The notes: a model not told the origin generated them from the letters alone. A stretch of DNA of 64,000 bases from Gonocerus acuteangulatus (GCA_946811695.1 OX328132.1:129304208-129368207); one strand, 5' to 3'. Positions 1 to 11,315 are shown, counted from the stretch's first letter. Program-made: numbers and translations.

Positions 1-169
1 GAAAAATCAGCGTTACGCGTTTTTTTGCGACCTTTGCCTCTTTTTTGTCTTAGGTGACTGGACTACATCCCATTCAGATTCATCAGAAACACCATTTTTT
101 TGTAAATATTTTTAAATTAGACAGATTAAATTTTACCACAAAGAAATTTAACGGCACAATAAAAACGAC

Positions 170-510
170 AACTGAACTGGACGAGCATAACAGAAAACAA
201 ACTTCGACAAATTAAACAGACTGTAGCCGACTGGGGTTCATCATACAGGGATTGAAGGCGAGAAGAAGTAGTGTTGGCCAGGCTAAGGATAGGCCGCACA
301 CGTATAACTCATGAATACCTTATGACAAAGTCTGATAAGCCATTTAGTCTAATTTGTAACAATGATCTGACAGTTCAACATGCACATTTGTGAGACAAGA
401 GTTCGTAATTTGACGAGACATGAACGAACTGCTTCGTGATAGGCGTCACCATATCAACGATATACTAACATTTCTGAAAGTCAACAATATTTTTAACAAA
501 ATTTAACAAT
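170..510 (+). pseudogene. Decayed C-terminal end of Jockey-like retrotransposon ORF2
   Basis: Reading frame 1 from about 172 gives a tryptophan-containing segment, an in-frame stop at 253-255, then REEVVLARLRIGRTRITHEY, a stop at 391-393, and a frame change before a final LKVNNIFNKI stop near 506. The same order (RRDQVVLTRLRIGH, an HSYLM motif, a cysteine knuckle, LKNNNLYKKI, stop) ends the better-preserved copy at 15235-17160, so the two belong to one family. In these elements this region follows the RNase H domain of ORF2. At least two stops and a frameshift make it non-functional. The part before 170 is not recognisable. The family call is strong because both halves align; the clade name (Jockey-like) is from memory of the LRIG and knuckle motifs. 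Confidence 0.7.
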
Positions 511-1108
511 AGCCAGACCAAACTTCCCAAAAAATGAACATGTGTATGTGTGTGTAGTAAGGACTACAACAACCACTTCATTTTCTTATTTATATTTGAA
601 CACTATCTGTATTTCAAACTGCCTTTGATTCTCTAGACGACTCAAACTAAGGTTTTAATTGTCGTCCTTAAAAGGTTATAATAATAAATGAAAATCACTC
701 ATGACGTGATTTATTCATCACGTCGTTATTATAAAAAGGATCCTTCTAGTGTAACTGTGATTGTATATGGGAGCTATCGTTCCTATGTATAGTCATGTGA
801 TGGGACCTATATTGTACATAGGAACTGTTGCAAATATGTATAGTCATATTGTACATAGGAACTGTTTTTTTTACGTTATTTTTATATGTTTGTTCTTAAA
901 AATGTATTTTTTTTTTAAAAAGTTATTTTTACTTTTAGCTGTTTGTTATTTACAAACTTAATTATATAATTAGATAGACATGTACTATTATGTAATCGGA
1001 TTTATAATTATTATGTAAATGTTAATTAATATGAATTTCTATTTTATATCCTATTATTATAGGTGAGTGTGATTTATAGCTTCTAACCTATAACCTTATA
1101 GGTTATAA
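511..1108. other. Unassigned AT-rich stretch
   Basis: It holds a short TG run near 540-555, short direct repeats containing GTACATAGGAACTG (813-860), and a small palindromic stretch at 1063-1108 that leads into the next array. I see no gene. Confidence 0.5.
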
Positions 1109-1415
1109 CTTCTAACCTACTCACATCTAGTCACCAATAAATCACACTCACCTAGCTTCTAACCTACTCTCATCTAGACACCAATAAATCACACTCACCT
1201 AGCTTCTAACATACTCACATCTAGTCACCAATAAATCATACTCACCTAGCTTCTAACCCACTCACATTTAGTCGCCAATAAATCATACTCACCTAGCTTC
1301 TAACGTACTCCCATCTAGTCAGGAATAAATCACACTCACCTAGCTTCTAACCTACTCACATCTAGTCACCAATAAATCACACTCACTCAGCTTCTAACGT
1401 ACTTACATCAAGTCG
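1109..1415. repeat. 47-bp minisatellite, about 6.5 copies
   Basis: The unit starts CTTCTAACCTACTCACATCT and copies begin at 1109, 1156, 1203, 1250, 1297, 1344 and 1391 (partial). Copies differ by a few substitutions. The unit also contains AATAAATCACACTCACC, whose reverse complement lies just upstream at 1060-1076. Confidence 0.9.
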
Positions 1416-1807
1416 ACGACTGCGGCATCATCCACATATTACAAGGAACTATACCCTAGCCGCCTCTATTCTTACTCCCAACACATTTTCCTCGAAACAG
1501 CTAGTCAAAAGTGTCTACAGCATAAATGACAAAAGAAAGAAATGAGTGCGCAATGTCAATATGAATAGCTCCTTTTCGGAAATGACTTCATTCTTCCCTC
1601 ACATTCATCCTCAAGGAATTCCGCCGTCATCGACTCTTTTTAAATCTTCTGAAAAAGTGATAATTGTTTCGTCTTATCTAGCAATTAGTCTTCGTCCGTG
1701 AGAAGTGTTCTACCATAAACCACTATACAAACAAGTAATACTAACAACCTTCGCATTTACTTATCATGTTTAACTGAAAAAATCATTTTACTGCTAATTT
1801 GAATTAA
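1416..1807. other. Unassigned; weak match to 27.04-27.13 kb
   Basis: The stretch 1540-1660 (CCCTCACATTC then CCGCCGTC) is loosely repeated at 27045-27125, so it is probably an old dispersed repeat. No coding sequence is visible. Confidence 0.35.
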
Positions 1808-2450
1808 AAGTCCGACTTGCAGGAACTGCGTCATCTTAGCACGATTCCTTTCTTATCCCTAGTGACATTTGTAAAGGAATAAATACAGTTATTGGTTGTT
1901 TTGATATTTCGTGAAAAGTGTATCTTGAATAAAAACAAAATTTTAGGTGTCAAACCTCAACTAACGGGTGGAAGGGTGTTAGGGCCATTTCCAGGTATTA
2001 CAGTAACACGACAGAGAATAGAGAAAGGTTGATTGACCCCTACCAAATGGCTAGGCTAGTCAAAACTCCTATCACTGTTCAAGCCATTTCAATAAAACAG
2101 CCTATTAAAAAGTGAGGCAAATAGGGGAAAAAACTGTTCTAAAGAACGACACTAACAGGAGTACAGTAGTACAAAATATTCACAACGCGTCTTCTTTGTA
2201 AAAACATACAAAAAGAACCGCTCAAATAAGAGAAAACAAATACTTCCATATATATAAGAAGGTATAAGCAAACATCAAACGTGCTCATGTCTGCTAATAA
2301 ACTATTTTCGTTCTACTGCTTCCTGAACTCCAAATGTAATCAAAATTGAAATATTTTAGTTTGGTTGAATGTTGAACATCTGCTACAAATTTCAACTGAA
2401 TCCATTCTTTCTGAGTACCCGAATCGAAAAATAGTTATTATAACTAGTTT
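1808..2450 (+). repeat. Dispersed repeat family A, diverged copy
   Basis: Starts with GTCCGACTTGCAGGAACTGC and ends with a segment containing ATGTCTGCTAATAAACTATT and AACTCCAAATG. The same ordered modules recur at 17755-18430, 23386-23660, 24090-25160, 45943-47110 and, inverted, at 25189-26047. The left end reads ACTCGCAGGAACTGC then TTAGCGCGGTTCC in better copies. It has no ORF; it may be a non-autonomous element, but its class is unknown to me. Confidence 0.6.
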
Positions 2451-2609
2451 TATCTACTTTTCTCAAAAATATTTAATGACTTTGCCTTAAAAATGGTTTC
2501 ATTCGGTGTCCTATGTAAGGTTATCTATTTACAGTGTACTTGCTAGCCTAATAACGCCAAAACGTAAGCGATACGATTTTTTTTTCGCGGGAATTTCCAC
2601 AGAAGACAT
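2451..2609. other. Short spacer before the 33-bp array
   Basis: AT-rich, with a T run at 2578-2585; nothing recognisable. Confidence 0.3.
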
Positions 2610-3083
2610 AATCCATCCGTGCCCTCCTTCAAAAAGAAACCAATCCATCCGAGCACCTCCCTCAAGAAGAAACCATTCCATCCGAGCACCTCCCTCAAGA
2701 AGAAACCATTCCATCCGAGCCCCCCGATAAGAAGAAACCAATCCATCCGAGCACCTCCGTCAAGAACAAGCCAATCCATCCGAGCACCTACGATAAGAAG
2801 AAACCAATTCATCCAAGCACCTCCGATAAGGAGAAACCAATCCATCCGAGCACCTACGATAAGAAGAAACCAATCCATCCGAGCACCTCCGATAAGGAGA
2901 AACCAATCCATCCGAGCACCTACGATAAGAAGAAACCAATCCATCCGAGCACCTCCGATAAGGAGAAACCAATCCATCCGAGCACCACCGTCAAGAAGAA
3001 ATCAATCCATCCGAGCACCTCGGTCAAGAAGAAACCAATCCAACCGAGCAACTCGGTTAACATGACACCAATCCATCAGTGTC
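2610..3083. repeat. 33-bp minisatellite, about 14 copies
   Basis: The unit begins AATCCATCCGAGCACCTCCG and continues with AAGAAGAAACC. The period is a multiple of three, so it stays open in frames on both strands as 11-residue repeats (RRNQSIRAPPI forward, MDWFLLIGGAR reverse). There is no domain and no flanking coding sequence, so I do not call a gene. Middle copies alternate between ACCTCCGATAAGG and ACCTACGATAAGA types, giving a 66-bp dimer pattern over about 2815-2960. Confidence 0.92.
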
Positions 3084-4628
3084 CCCCTTAACTGAGGTCC
3101 AATCCCATAGTCGGGTGGGGTGTTCGGTAGACTTGATGGAAATCTAACTGCGTCTGCAGTCCATCTGGATCCTCCAAGAGAAACTGAGCCTCGGCTTTGC
3201 ATATTTTGTAAACTAGATTAAAAAGAAAACAGGCTATCCAAGTTTCTCGGGATAGCTCGAAAATAGAGCGATTGTCGAATAAATGTATTGGGTCTATTGT
3301 TATGGATCCAGACAACGTTTATAGAAAGCTCGTGTGTACACACTTGAATTTCTTGTTCTTCATTAGTTGATAAATATCACTGAACTTGTTGGGATAGCTG
3401 CTTGCACAGTTATAATCTTGGATAATGAGTAAAACCAGAGAAGACGATGGTGGGGGGGGGGGAGGCATAAAATGTCTGTGGAGAGGATTAATTTTCCTTG
3501 CAATTAACATACAACGCTAAAATTCGATAGTCAGTGATGCTACGTTTTCGGACAAGTGGCGAATCGATCAACAGCCTTACGTTCACTCTCTGAATATCAA
3601 TGAATTATTCAGGAGTGTCGCAGAACGTTTACTCGTGTCGTGTAACACTGTCTTAAAATTATTGTGTTGCTCCCTATTTAAATGAGAGAGCGCTTTTTTT
3701 TGCGATGTCCTAGTAAAGATCGGACTGTAGACAAGGCTTTTTCTGTAGACATTCGCTGGTTTTTATCTGAACATTGTCGAGCCGAATAAATTGCTCTACT
3801 GCGTATCCAAATTTGGGCAAGACTTCAGGTTAGCCCTCACACGGCGTTATGTATTTTCTGGAGCTGGGACTGTTCATCTATCAGCTCGCCCAAAGTGGGT
3901 CGGGTGTTGGTTTGCGCAGTGAGAGTTTGCTATTTGTAAAGTTTTTCCACTGTTGGATTACAGTATTGTTTTTAGCGACCGATCCCCGCGGCCCGTGAAT
4001 GATATAAATCGTAAAAAAAAAAATGTAAATAAATAATTAGTTTTAATTAGACTGCTTCTAAAGCGGGATAAATGTTAGCGGATCGATTATTTCGGAGGGC
4101 TAATTGGAGCCTTTGGGTGGTGGCTATGAATCTCCCATGTAACATTAACGAGTGACCCGGGCTAATGAGAAATCGATGTTGCAGGGCATATCGGGCTCAG
4201 GAATAAATTTAATTTATATCCCTATGTAAATGTTGGTATATTTTCAAACGTGAACGAGTCTTTGCAATTGTATCCGAAATGGAAAAATGTATATCGAGGG
4301 AAAATCAGCAAATTCAAAACCTATACATACGTTGTCTTATCCATTATTTTTCAAGTACTTGAATAACGTTTTTGGGTTTTCCAATAGAGAACAAACAATT
4401 AAAGTAGACTAGCTGTTTACTGACTCCAGTTTCTCAATACATTTTGATGTATTCAATCTATCTAAAATATAGGAAAAGCTAGAAAATACTTATGACTTAG
4501 TTGTGATAGAGCGGGGCTAGTCTTGATAACGCATAATAGTTCGGTCATAAAAATAACTAATTTTATACAAAAATGTATTAGGTGTGAGGATCTTTTTTAA
4601 TCTGCGACATCTATTTGTCATCAACTCT
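3084..4628. other. 1.5 kb with no recognisable feature
   Basis: Includes a G run at about 3451-3460 and an A run at 4015-4023. GC content is a little higher over 3780-4000 and 4075-4200, but no frame there reads as protein. I see no transposon terminus. This is one of the few stretches that looks single-copy within the window. Confidence 0.4.
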
Positions 4629-4905
4629 CCAAGTTCTTCATTGGGTATTATTGAATTCTTCAGTGTATGAAGATTCCAATCACGGAACAGTCCAAGTTGT
4701 TCATTGGGTATTATTGAGTTCTTCAGTGTATGAAGATTCCAATCATGGAACAATCCAAGTTGTTCATTGGGTATTATTGACTTCTACAGTGTTTGAAGAT
4801 TCCAATCATGGAACGATCCAAGTTGTTCATTGGGTATTACAATTGAGTTCTTCAGTGTATGAAGTTTCCAATCATGGAACGTTCCAAGTTGCTCATTGAG
4901 TATTG
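4629..4905. repeat. 63-bp minisatellite, about 4.4 copies
   Basis: Units begin CCAAGTTGTTCATTGGGTAT at 4629, 4692, 4755, 4818 and 4884. The last full copy is 66 bp, with a 3-bp gain. The period is a multiple of three, which keeps a 94-codon frame open; it has no protein-like feature. Confidence 0.9.
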
Positions 4906-5008
4906 TATGATAACCAATATTACATAATATGTTATTATACAATTGAAAATTTCTTTTCTTTCTATATTACAGTATATTATATTATAATATATAAAATTAC
5001 AGAATTTA

Positions 5009-5044
5009 TGCCTGAAGAATGACAACGGAGTCCGAAACGTCGCA
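5009..5044 (+). ncRNA. Hammerhead-ribozyme-like motif (Penelope type), copy 1
   Basis: CTGAAGA at 5012-5018, a variable loop with a weak GAC/GTC stem, GAAA at 5034-5037, then CGTC. The flanks TGC (5009-5011) and GCA (5042-5044) pair as stem I. The core matches CUGANGA / GAAA / GUC of hammerhead ribozymes. Stem II is weaker here than in the other copies, so activity is doubtful. No Penelope coding sequence is visible nearby. Confidence 0.45.
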
Positions 5045-5489
5045 ATACAAATTAAATATAAAAATGGGGAAGGTTCTACCCATTTTGAATACCGTTTTAG
5101 TGAACCATATCTAACGAACATTCTGAGATAATTTTAATTAATTCTTGAATTTATTTCTATTTTTGCTACAGGAAGCCGTGTAACAATATACATGGCATGC
5201 GTGACTCCTTTTATGATAAGGTATGCCTCTACTGGATATTTTTAATCAGGATAAACAAATTTATTCACATGTGTAATCTTATCACTCTTGTCAAATAAAA
5301 ATTATTCATGTAGTTAAAATATCTGCATAATACTCAAACTGAGGGGAAATTCTTGAAAACATTACCCACATTTACAGGAGTTTTTTTACAAATATAAGTT
5401 TGTTTATTGAAACTATAATGCAAAAATGGCTAACTCAGATAAGTAATGGAATGGATGTATGAGAGTAATGGGAAAAGTAGGATGTAAGA
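5045..5489. other. Unassigned AT-rich stretch
   Basis: Follows the ribozyme-like motif and may include its element's 3' flank. No terminus or coding segment is recognisable. Confidence 0.3.
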
Positions 5490-5660
5490 GAGTAACCATG
5501 GTTTGGCAATGTCTATTGGTGTGGCACTCTTTATTGTTTATACCATGGTTTAGCAATCTCTATTGTCTATACCATGGTTTGGCAATCTTTATAGTCTATA
5601 CGATGGGTTGGCAATCTCTATTCCCTATACCATGGTTTGGCACTCTTTACTGTCTAATAA
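5490..5660. repeat. 29-bp minisatellite, left diverged block (about 5 copies)
   Basis: Repeats the TATACCATGGTTTGGCAAT unit of the array at 6183-6838 but with many substitutions (ACTCTTTATTG, AGCAATCTC and others). It ends abruptly at TGTCTAATAA, where the retrotransposon fragment begins. Confidence 0.8.
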
Positions 5661-6100
5661 TTAGACCCGACAATTCGGTTCGAATTAGATGTGGACCAAC
5701 CAAAGGCAGTCGATATGGAGAAAAGAAAAATTTACGAAAATTGTATCCCATATTTTCAAGAAAAATATAAGGTTCACAAGTGGGATGTAATAGGACTTAT
5801 GTTTGGAGCTCGCGGCACCATCACGGAATTTATCCAAAAATTTGCCAGAAAATTCCAAATCAAACAAGAAGTCCTTCTGGGAATCAGCAGAACTATCCTG
5901 AAGGACTCAATTCAGATGGTGAATTACCACCTTTACGGCTGAGAAGAAGGATGGAAAAACGAAAAATAATTTTTAAATGTAGTAAATAAAATCAACAGAC
6001 TACTGAGGCGGTAAGGACTAAGGCATGCCTTCTTACTCAACCAATAATAAAGATAAAGAAGAATTAATAATAATAAATAAAAATTATTATTATTTTTTTA
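5661..6100 (+). pseudogene. C-terminal fragment of a non-LTR retrotransposon ORF with (TAA)n tail
   Basis: An open frame runs from 5661 to the TGA ending at 5942 (94 codons) without a proper start. It contains DPTIRFELDVDQPKAV, KYKVHKWDVIGLMFGARGTI and ILKDSIQMVNYHLYG. I recognise the GARGTI...F...F...LK.SI...HLYG pattern as the C-terminus of reverse-transcriptase proteins common in invertebrate genomes, probably the endonuclease end; the exact clade is uncertain. A short 3' UTR follows with AATAAAG and a TAA-rich tail (6063-6090), as expected of a 5'-truncated LINE insertion. It separates two blocks of one 29-bp minisatellite. Confidence 0.5.
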
Positions 6101-6182
6101 AATCATTGCCTATTATTGGTTTTCGAAGAATGCTGTGGCCCAAAGTGGTCAGTTACCTTTCAGAATGGTCTCTCTCTCCATG

Positions 6183-6838
6183 ATTTGGTAATCTCTATTG
6201 TCTATACCATGGTTTGGCAATGTCTATTGTCTATACCATGGTTTGGCAATGTCTATTGTCTATACCATGGTTTGGCAATGTCTATTGTCTATACCATGGT
6301 TTGGCAATGTCTATTGTCTATACCATTGTTTGGCAATGTCTATTGTCTATACCATTGTTTGGCAATGTCTATTGTCTATACCATGGTTTGGCAATGTCTA
6401 TTGTCTATACCATTGTTTGGCAATGTCTATTGTCTATACCATTGTTTGGCAATGTCTATTGTCTATACCATTGTTTGGCAATGTCTATTGTCTATACCAT
6501 GGTTTGGCAATGTCTATTGTCTATACCATTGTTTGGCAATGTCTATTGTCTATACCATGGTTTGGCAATGTCTATTGTCTATACCATTGTTTGGCAATGT
6601 CTATTGTCTATACCATGGTTTGGCAATGTCTATTGTCTATACCATTGTTTGGCAATGTCTATTGTCTATACCATTGTTTGGCAATGTCTATTGTCTATAC
6701 CATTGTTTGGCAATGTCTATTGTCTATACCATGGTTTGGCAATGTCTATTGTCTATACCATTGTTTGGCAATGTCTATTGTCTATACCATGGTTTGGCAA
6801 TGTCTATTGTCTATACCATGGTTTGACAATGTGAATAG
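6183..6838. repeat. 29-bp minisatellite, 22 homogenised copies with 8-unit higher-order repeat
   Basis: The unit is CCATGGTTTGGCAATGTCTA plus TTGTCTATA; copies differ almost only at CCATGG versus CCATTG. Because 29 is not a multiple of three, each frame reads through copies in rotation and all three forward frames stay open for over 200 codons. Those frames are artefacts of the repeat. Copies 6-13 and 14-21 carry the same order of G/T variants. Confidence 0.95.
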
Positions 6839-8305
6839 TCAATATATTGGCTTGAGAATACATATTGTCAAACTAGTATATTTTGTATGAGATCTTCATA
6901 CATCATACATTTATTGAAGGAACTGGAAGGTAAGGTATGACCGATCCCCCCCTGAAGTTAGTCCTTCCGTTCTATTTCTTCTCTACAATACTACACAACA
7001 TGCAAATATATCCAAATAGGTATTGCATTTCTCCAAAATGCATTCTCTTTAGTTCTTAGCTCACATCCAACTATAATTTTGAACAGATAGTAGATTCGCA
7101 CAAGAACAGAAGTAATTTCCGTTGTATTCCAGATTAAGGCAGTTAAAGGAATACTAATGCCGACTGACAAATTCCTATTTATCGCCAATATTGGAGAGGG
7201 ATTCCTCTCGAGGATAGGCATGTCTTATTGGAACAAACTCCAATACTCAAATCCTCATGGGCCGACATTTCTAACCTAGTCGATCCTCTGATATTCCAAG
7301 CATTTGTTGTAGGTTGGAGGTAACTCTATATAGGCACCAGGAATTCTGACGTGGTTGCGCCTGTAATATTTGAAGAATTTCGTCTAGTCGATGATGCCTT
7401 TCGAAACCAGCATACTAAATGTGAGAATGTGTCTTGGAGCAAGTTGAGTCATTACTAAAGAGTAGATTGGTAAAATGGCAGCAGAAGCTGCTCGGCGTTT
7501 GAAATCGGACGACTAGCGTTTTCGACATTATTAATTCTGGATGAGATTTCATCATGTCTACTGAGATAACAGTATTCTACCCAAACGTGTCAGGAAAGGC
7601 GACTGTCATTGTTGATTTTAAGCCAACTCCTCTCTATTTTTTTTTAATAATATTTCTCAAAAATTTGTAAATTGTTGATAGTGATTTTTTCACCAATCCG
7701 GAAACATAATGAATCCTTGTACTGTTATTCCAGGAATTAAGTCAAGTTCAAATATTCTTTTGTGAATTGAAAAACAAATTAATCAGTCTACATCAAACTT
7801 TGACAAAATATTTCAGCAAAGGCGTAACTCAATTCTGAAGTGTAATGTTTTCGATTGTGAATGATAGCTGTTTCAATTTTTGGCAACAACTGAATTTATT
7901 TTAAAATTTCAGTATATTGTTCTGGACAGACTTTTACATTTAGGCATTTTCCCTGGAATAACTCGGTTTACTTGGTAGGAATCCGACAACCCAATCCTTT
8001 CATATTGGGGATCTCGAAGGGAGGATGGACAAAGGATGGATTGGTGGCAATCTCATAATCATGCGACGTTTGAGTTTAATCGCTGGCTTGACAAATATCC
8101 TTCCCAATGCCATTACCACGGGTAATTTTGTTAATTTGTTATTAAATAATACATTCCTATGGTAGGAACCCAAAAACCAAAAAGAGATATGAATTGAAAG
8201 GAGTGGCGGAAACATCCAAGACGTCAAATACCTCCTTTCCAATGTATTCTCATTACTAAGGGTGATTCGGTCCATATTCTATTAAATAATAGGCGGAGCA
8301 AGAAA
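6839..8305. other. 1.5 kb without recognisable genes
   Basis: Contains a C run at about 6946-6952 and no reading frame over 91 codons. A phrase near 7166 (ACAAATTCCTATTTATC) also occurs in the foldback transposon at 56571-57666, suggesting an old fragment of that family. Nothing else could be assigned. Confidence 0.35.
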
Positions 8306-8960
8306 GGTATGCAGAAAGAAGACCATTGGATGAGGTGAAGACCCAAGCCAAGAGGGTTGGTAGCTGGAAGAGAATCCTTGGAGCCACAGCCTCGCTTCAA
8401 ATCCCAGGCCCAAGGTATGAAGAAAGAAGAACCATTGGATGAGCTGGAGACCCAAGCCAAGAGGGTTGATAGCTGGAAGAGAATCCTTGGAGCCACAGCC
8501 TCACTTCAAATCCCAGGCCCAAGGTATGCAGAGAGAAGACCATTGGATGAGCTGGAACCCAAGCCAAGAGAGTTGATAGCTAGAAGAGAATCCTTGGAGC
8601 CACAGCCTCGCTTCAAATCCCAGTCCCAAGGTATGCAGAAAGAAGAACCATGGGATGAGCTGGAGACCCAAGCCAAGAGGTTTGGTAGCTGGATGAGAAT
8701 CCTTGGATCCACAGCCTCGCTTCAAATCCCAGGCCCAAGGTATGCAGAAAGAAGAACCATTGGATGAGCTGGAGACCCAAGCCAAGAGGGTTGATAGCTG
8801 GAAGAGAATCCTTGGAGCCACAGCCTCGCTTCAAATCCCAGGCCCAAGGTATGCAGAAAGAAGACTATTGGATGAGCTGGAGACCCAAGCCAAGAGAGTT
8901 GATAGCTAGAAGAGAATCCTTGGAGCCACAGCCTCGCTTCAAATCCCAGGCCCAAGGTGA
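8306..8960. repeat. About 108-bp minisatellite, 6 copies
   Basis: Units begin GGTATGCAGAAAGAAGAACC at 8306, 8414, 8523, 8630, 8739 and 8848, with a remnant at 8956; lengths are 107-109 bp because of small indels. Short frames on both strands come from the repeat and shift at the indels. Confidence 0.92.
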
Positions 8961-9262
8961 ATAGATAGAGGAAATAATTGGACTATTAGAGAGAGGCTGC
9001 CGGCCATGAGCTGCCTATATATAGATAATATCCAGCTGTACACCTCGCCGCACGCCCCTTCCACATCCTCCCACATTATTAGAAAAAAAAAACAGAGAAA
9101 AAACAGACAACTGTCTGAATCTTCTTCATCTTAGTTTATTTCCGTAACGTCCTTTTTGTAAAGGTGGACAACATAACATAAAAGTGGCGTTTTTGCGGGC
9201 GCATTCTTTCTGAACGAGTTTGATCATCCACTTTAGATAAGGTAGATGAGTTTTCTATCGTT
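8961..9262. other. Spacer between two arrays
   Basis: Short low-complexity A run at 9085-9094; no gene seen. Confidence 0.3.
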
Positions 9263-9995
9263 CTTTGTCTACTGAGTAAGGAATACCTTACATGAGTATT
9301 GTATTTTACTTTGTCTACTCACTGAAAGGATTCGAACGAGCATTGCATTTCCTTTGAATATTGAGCAATGAAGAGCTCGAATAAGTATCTAATTTTCCAT
9401 TATTTTTAACACAACATAGTACTCAAATGCAATGGTTCTCACATTGCTCTTTGTCTGCTGAGCAAGAAAGAGCTAGAATGATTATTACATAATCCTTTGT
9501 CTACTGAGCAAGAATAGCTCGAAATAGCATTACATTGTCCTTTGTCTCCTGAGTAAGGTCCAGCTCGAATGAGTATTGAACTATACTTTGTCTACTGAGT
9601 AAGAATAGCTCGAATGAGTATTGCACTATACTTTGTCTACTGAGTAAGAACAGGTCGAATGAGCATTACACTGTCCTTTGTCAGCTGATTAAGGAGACCT
9701 CGAATGAGCATTACATTGTCCTTTGTCTGCTGAGTAAGGTCGAGCTCGAATGAGTATTGCACTATACTTTGTCGACTGAGTAACAACAGCTCGAATGAGC
9801 ATTACATTGTCCTTTGTCTGCTGATTAAGGAGACCTCGAATGAGCATTACATTGTCCTTTGTCTGCTGATTAAGGAGATCTCGAATGAGCATTACTTTGT
9901 CCTTTGTATGCTGAGTAAGGTCGAGCTCGAATGAGTATTGGACTATACTTTGTCGACTGAGTAAGGATGAGCTCGAATAAGTACAGTATTGTCCT
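9263..9995. repeat. 45-46-bp minisatellite, about 16 copies
   Basis: CTTTGTCTACTGAGTAAG recurs every 45-46 bp, strongly from 9449 to 9991 and more loosely from 9263. The remainder of the unit is AGCTCGAATGAGTATTGCA. Later copies (9676-9900) form a subfamily with GCTGATTAAGGAGACCTCG. Confidence 0.9.
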
Positions 9996-10179
9996 TTAAC
10001 TCTCTGCTGGCGTTCAGTAACGAGTGGATAATTGAAACGTGGAGCGCTACCTGGATAAGTTGGGCATCTGGGAGCGGCATCTACCCACAATAGGAAACAG
10101 ACATGCTAACGTTTGGCTCACATTATCTAGTACTTATGAAGCCACGGCGATTTGAACGATTTCCTCTACAGGTTTAAAA

Positions 10180-10320
10180 GAAGATACATCGGCGATCTCC
10201 GAATGCCGTAATGGAGACGAAACTATGACTCAGGCTCTCCAAGAATGTGAAACATACAACAGGCCTCGCATCAAGCATTTCAAAGTGTATGCAGTTATTA
10301 CCCTAGGCATAAGGAGATGA
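10180..10320 (+). pseudogene. Possible decayed zinc-knuckle tail of a non-LTR retrotransposon
   Basis: An open stretch of 46 codons ends at TGA 10318-10320 and contains SECRNGDETMTQALQECETY followed by an RPRIKHF motif. The spacing and the R..HF ending resemble the C-terminal cysteine knuckle after RNase H in non-LTR elements (compare 40316-40410), but one cysteine and the histidine are absent. It is too short and degraded to place in a clade. Confidence 0.3.
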
Positions 10321-10692
10321 CATCACCCGGTTCTTATAAAGCCTTCAAGGAGTGTATAAAATGTTGGAAGCGCATCAAAGGGACTATATGATCAACAGAG
10401 GATGAAATAAACAAAGCAACAAATAACCATCCCACCCTAGTCCTAATCCAAACCTCTCTCCAATAAATAGCAATGGTACGCCGGACTAGGTGCTGTAAAA
10501 AAAAATGAATAAAACCATCCTATAAACTAATCCTGATCCACTACTAGCATCCCAACACTTGAAGGGGATCATGTCCTTCCATCTACCTCAAAAACACTCC
10601 TCTTATACCATCTAGCGAAGTTCGATATCTATGGTTATACAATGGCAGCCGACTGACATAGAACCCTCACATGAGACTAAAAAGACAAGAAC
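10321..10692. other. Unassigned flank of the 10.7-kb insertion
   Basis: Could be the 3' UTR of the retrotransposon relic just upstream. An A run occurs at 10497-10505. No gene seen. Confidence 0.3.
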
Positions 10693-10705
10693 TGAATAAA
10701 TGATA

Positions 10706-11024
10706 AGTACAGATGGAATGGTTGGGATTCGGCTAAATAAACTCATTCTTCTACTCATTCTAAGAATTTTAAGACGATATGTTCTGTTATAAGTTAAACT
10801 GTATCTATATTTCTGTTACCTATCACAATTATAAATTCCTCTTGTTTGTTTCTGTATTAATTTCTTTTTTTGTCATTTTAGCTGACGAAGGCTACCAATG
10901 AGTAGCCGAAACGTCCGAAATATAGATTTTTTTAAAACAAAATCATATTGAGGTTTATTTAGCCGAATCCCAACCATTCCATCTGTACTTATCACCTCGA
11001 CGGCTAACTATCTAATCATCATGA
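10706..11024 (+). mobile_element. 319-bp ribozyme-bearing insertion with 13-bp target-site duplication
   Basis: Direct repeats TGAATAAATGATA flank it at 10693-10705 and 11025-11037. The left end (AGTACAGATGGAATGGTTGG) is the reverse complement of a segment near the right end, and the element closes with CTCGACGGCTAACTATCTAA. It carries a hammerhead-like motif at 10882-10915. The same ends recur at 23323/26346, 32760/32935 and, in part, 25720-25935. This layout (inverted terminal piece, then ribozyme, then terminus) fits non-autonomous Penelope-like elements, but there is no coding sequence here to prove it. Confidence 0.7.
10878..10919 (+). ncRNA. Hammerhead-ribozyme-like motif, copy 2
   Basis: CTGACGA (10882-10888), one extra A, stem GGCTAC/GTAGCC (10890-10895 with 10902-10907) around a six-base loop, GAAA (10908-10911), then CGTC. 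Stem I is poor here (one G-C, then a mismatch, then two T-A). The extra base before stem II occurs in every copy in the window. Confidence 0.6.
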
Positions 11025-11037
11025 TGAATAAATGATA

Positions 11038-11315
11038 TGGACAACTTAGATGACTCCTGGGACCCTCATCTAAATTATCGGTTCAGAACTAACTTACGAT
11101 AGAGAAAAATAACATTCGACCTATATGGACATACGGACTGGGACTCTTGAGGTCTGCAAAAACCTCCAAAATCAACCGAATACAGGCATTCCAGTCCTCA
11201 GCAAATCTGTAAATGCCTCTTTCTATGTATCCAACAAAACCCATCACAATGACTTTAAAATTCCATGTCCCCTTAATCTTGCTACAATACGTTTCCAAAT
11301 GTTCCATTCCAAATT
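11038..11315. other. Unassigned; weak open frame
   Basis: A forward frame of 110 codons starts at 11125 and runs through the hairpin at 11316-11366. It matches no family I know, and part of it is palindromic, so I do not call a gene. Confidence 0.25.

Noticed and set aside
2529..3065. Several frames in the 33-bp array
   Set aside because: Open only because the period is a multiple of three.
6116..6890. Three overlapping forward frames of 206-236 codons
   Set aside because: All derive from the 29-bp array, whose period rotates through the frames; they translate the same repeat.
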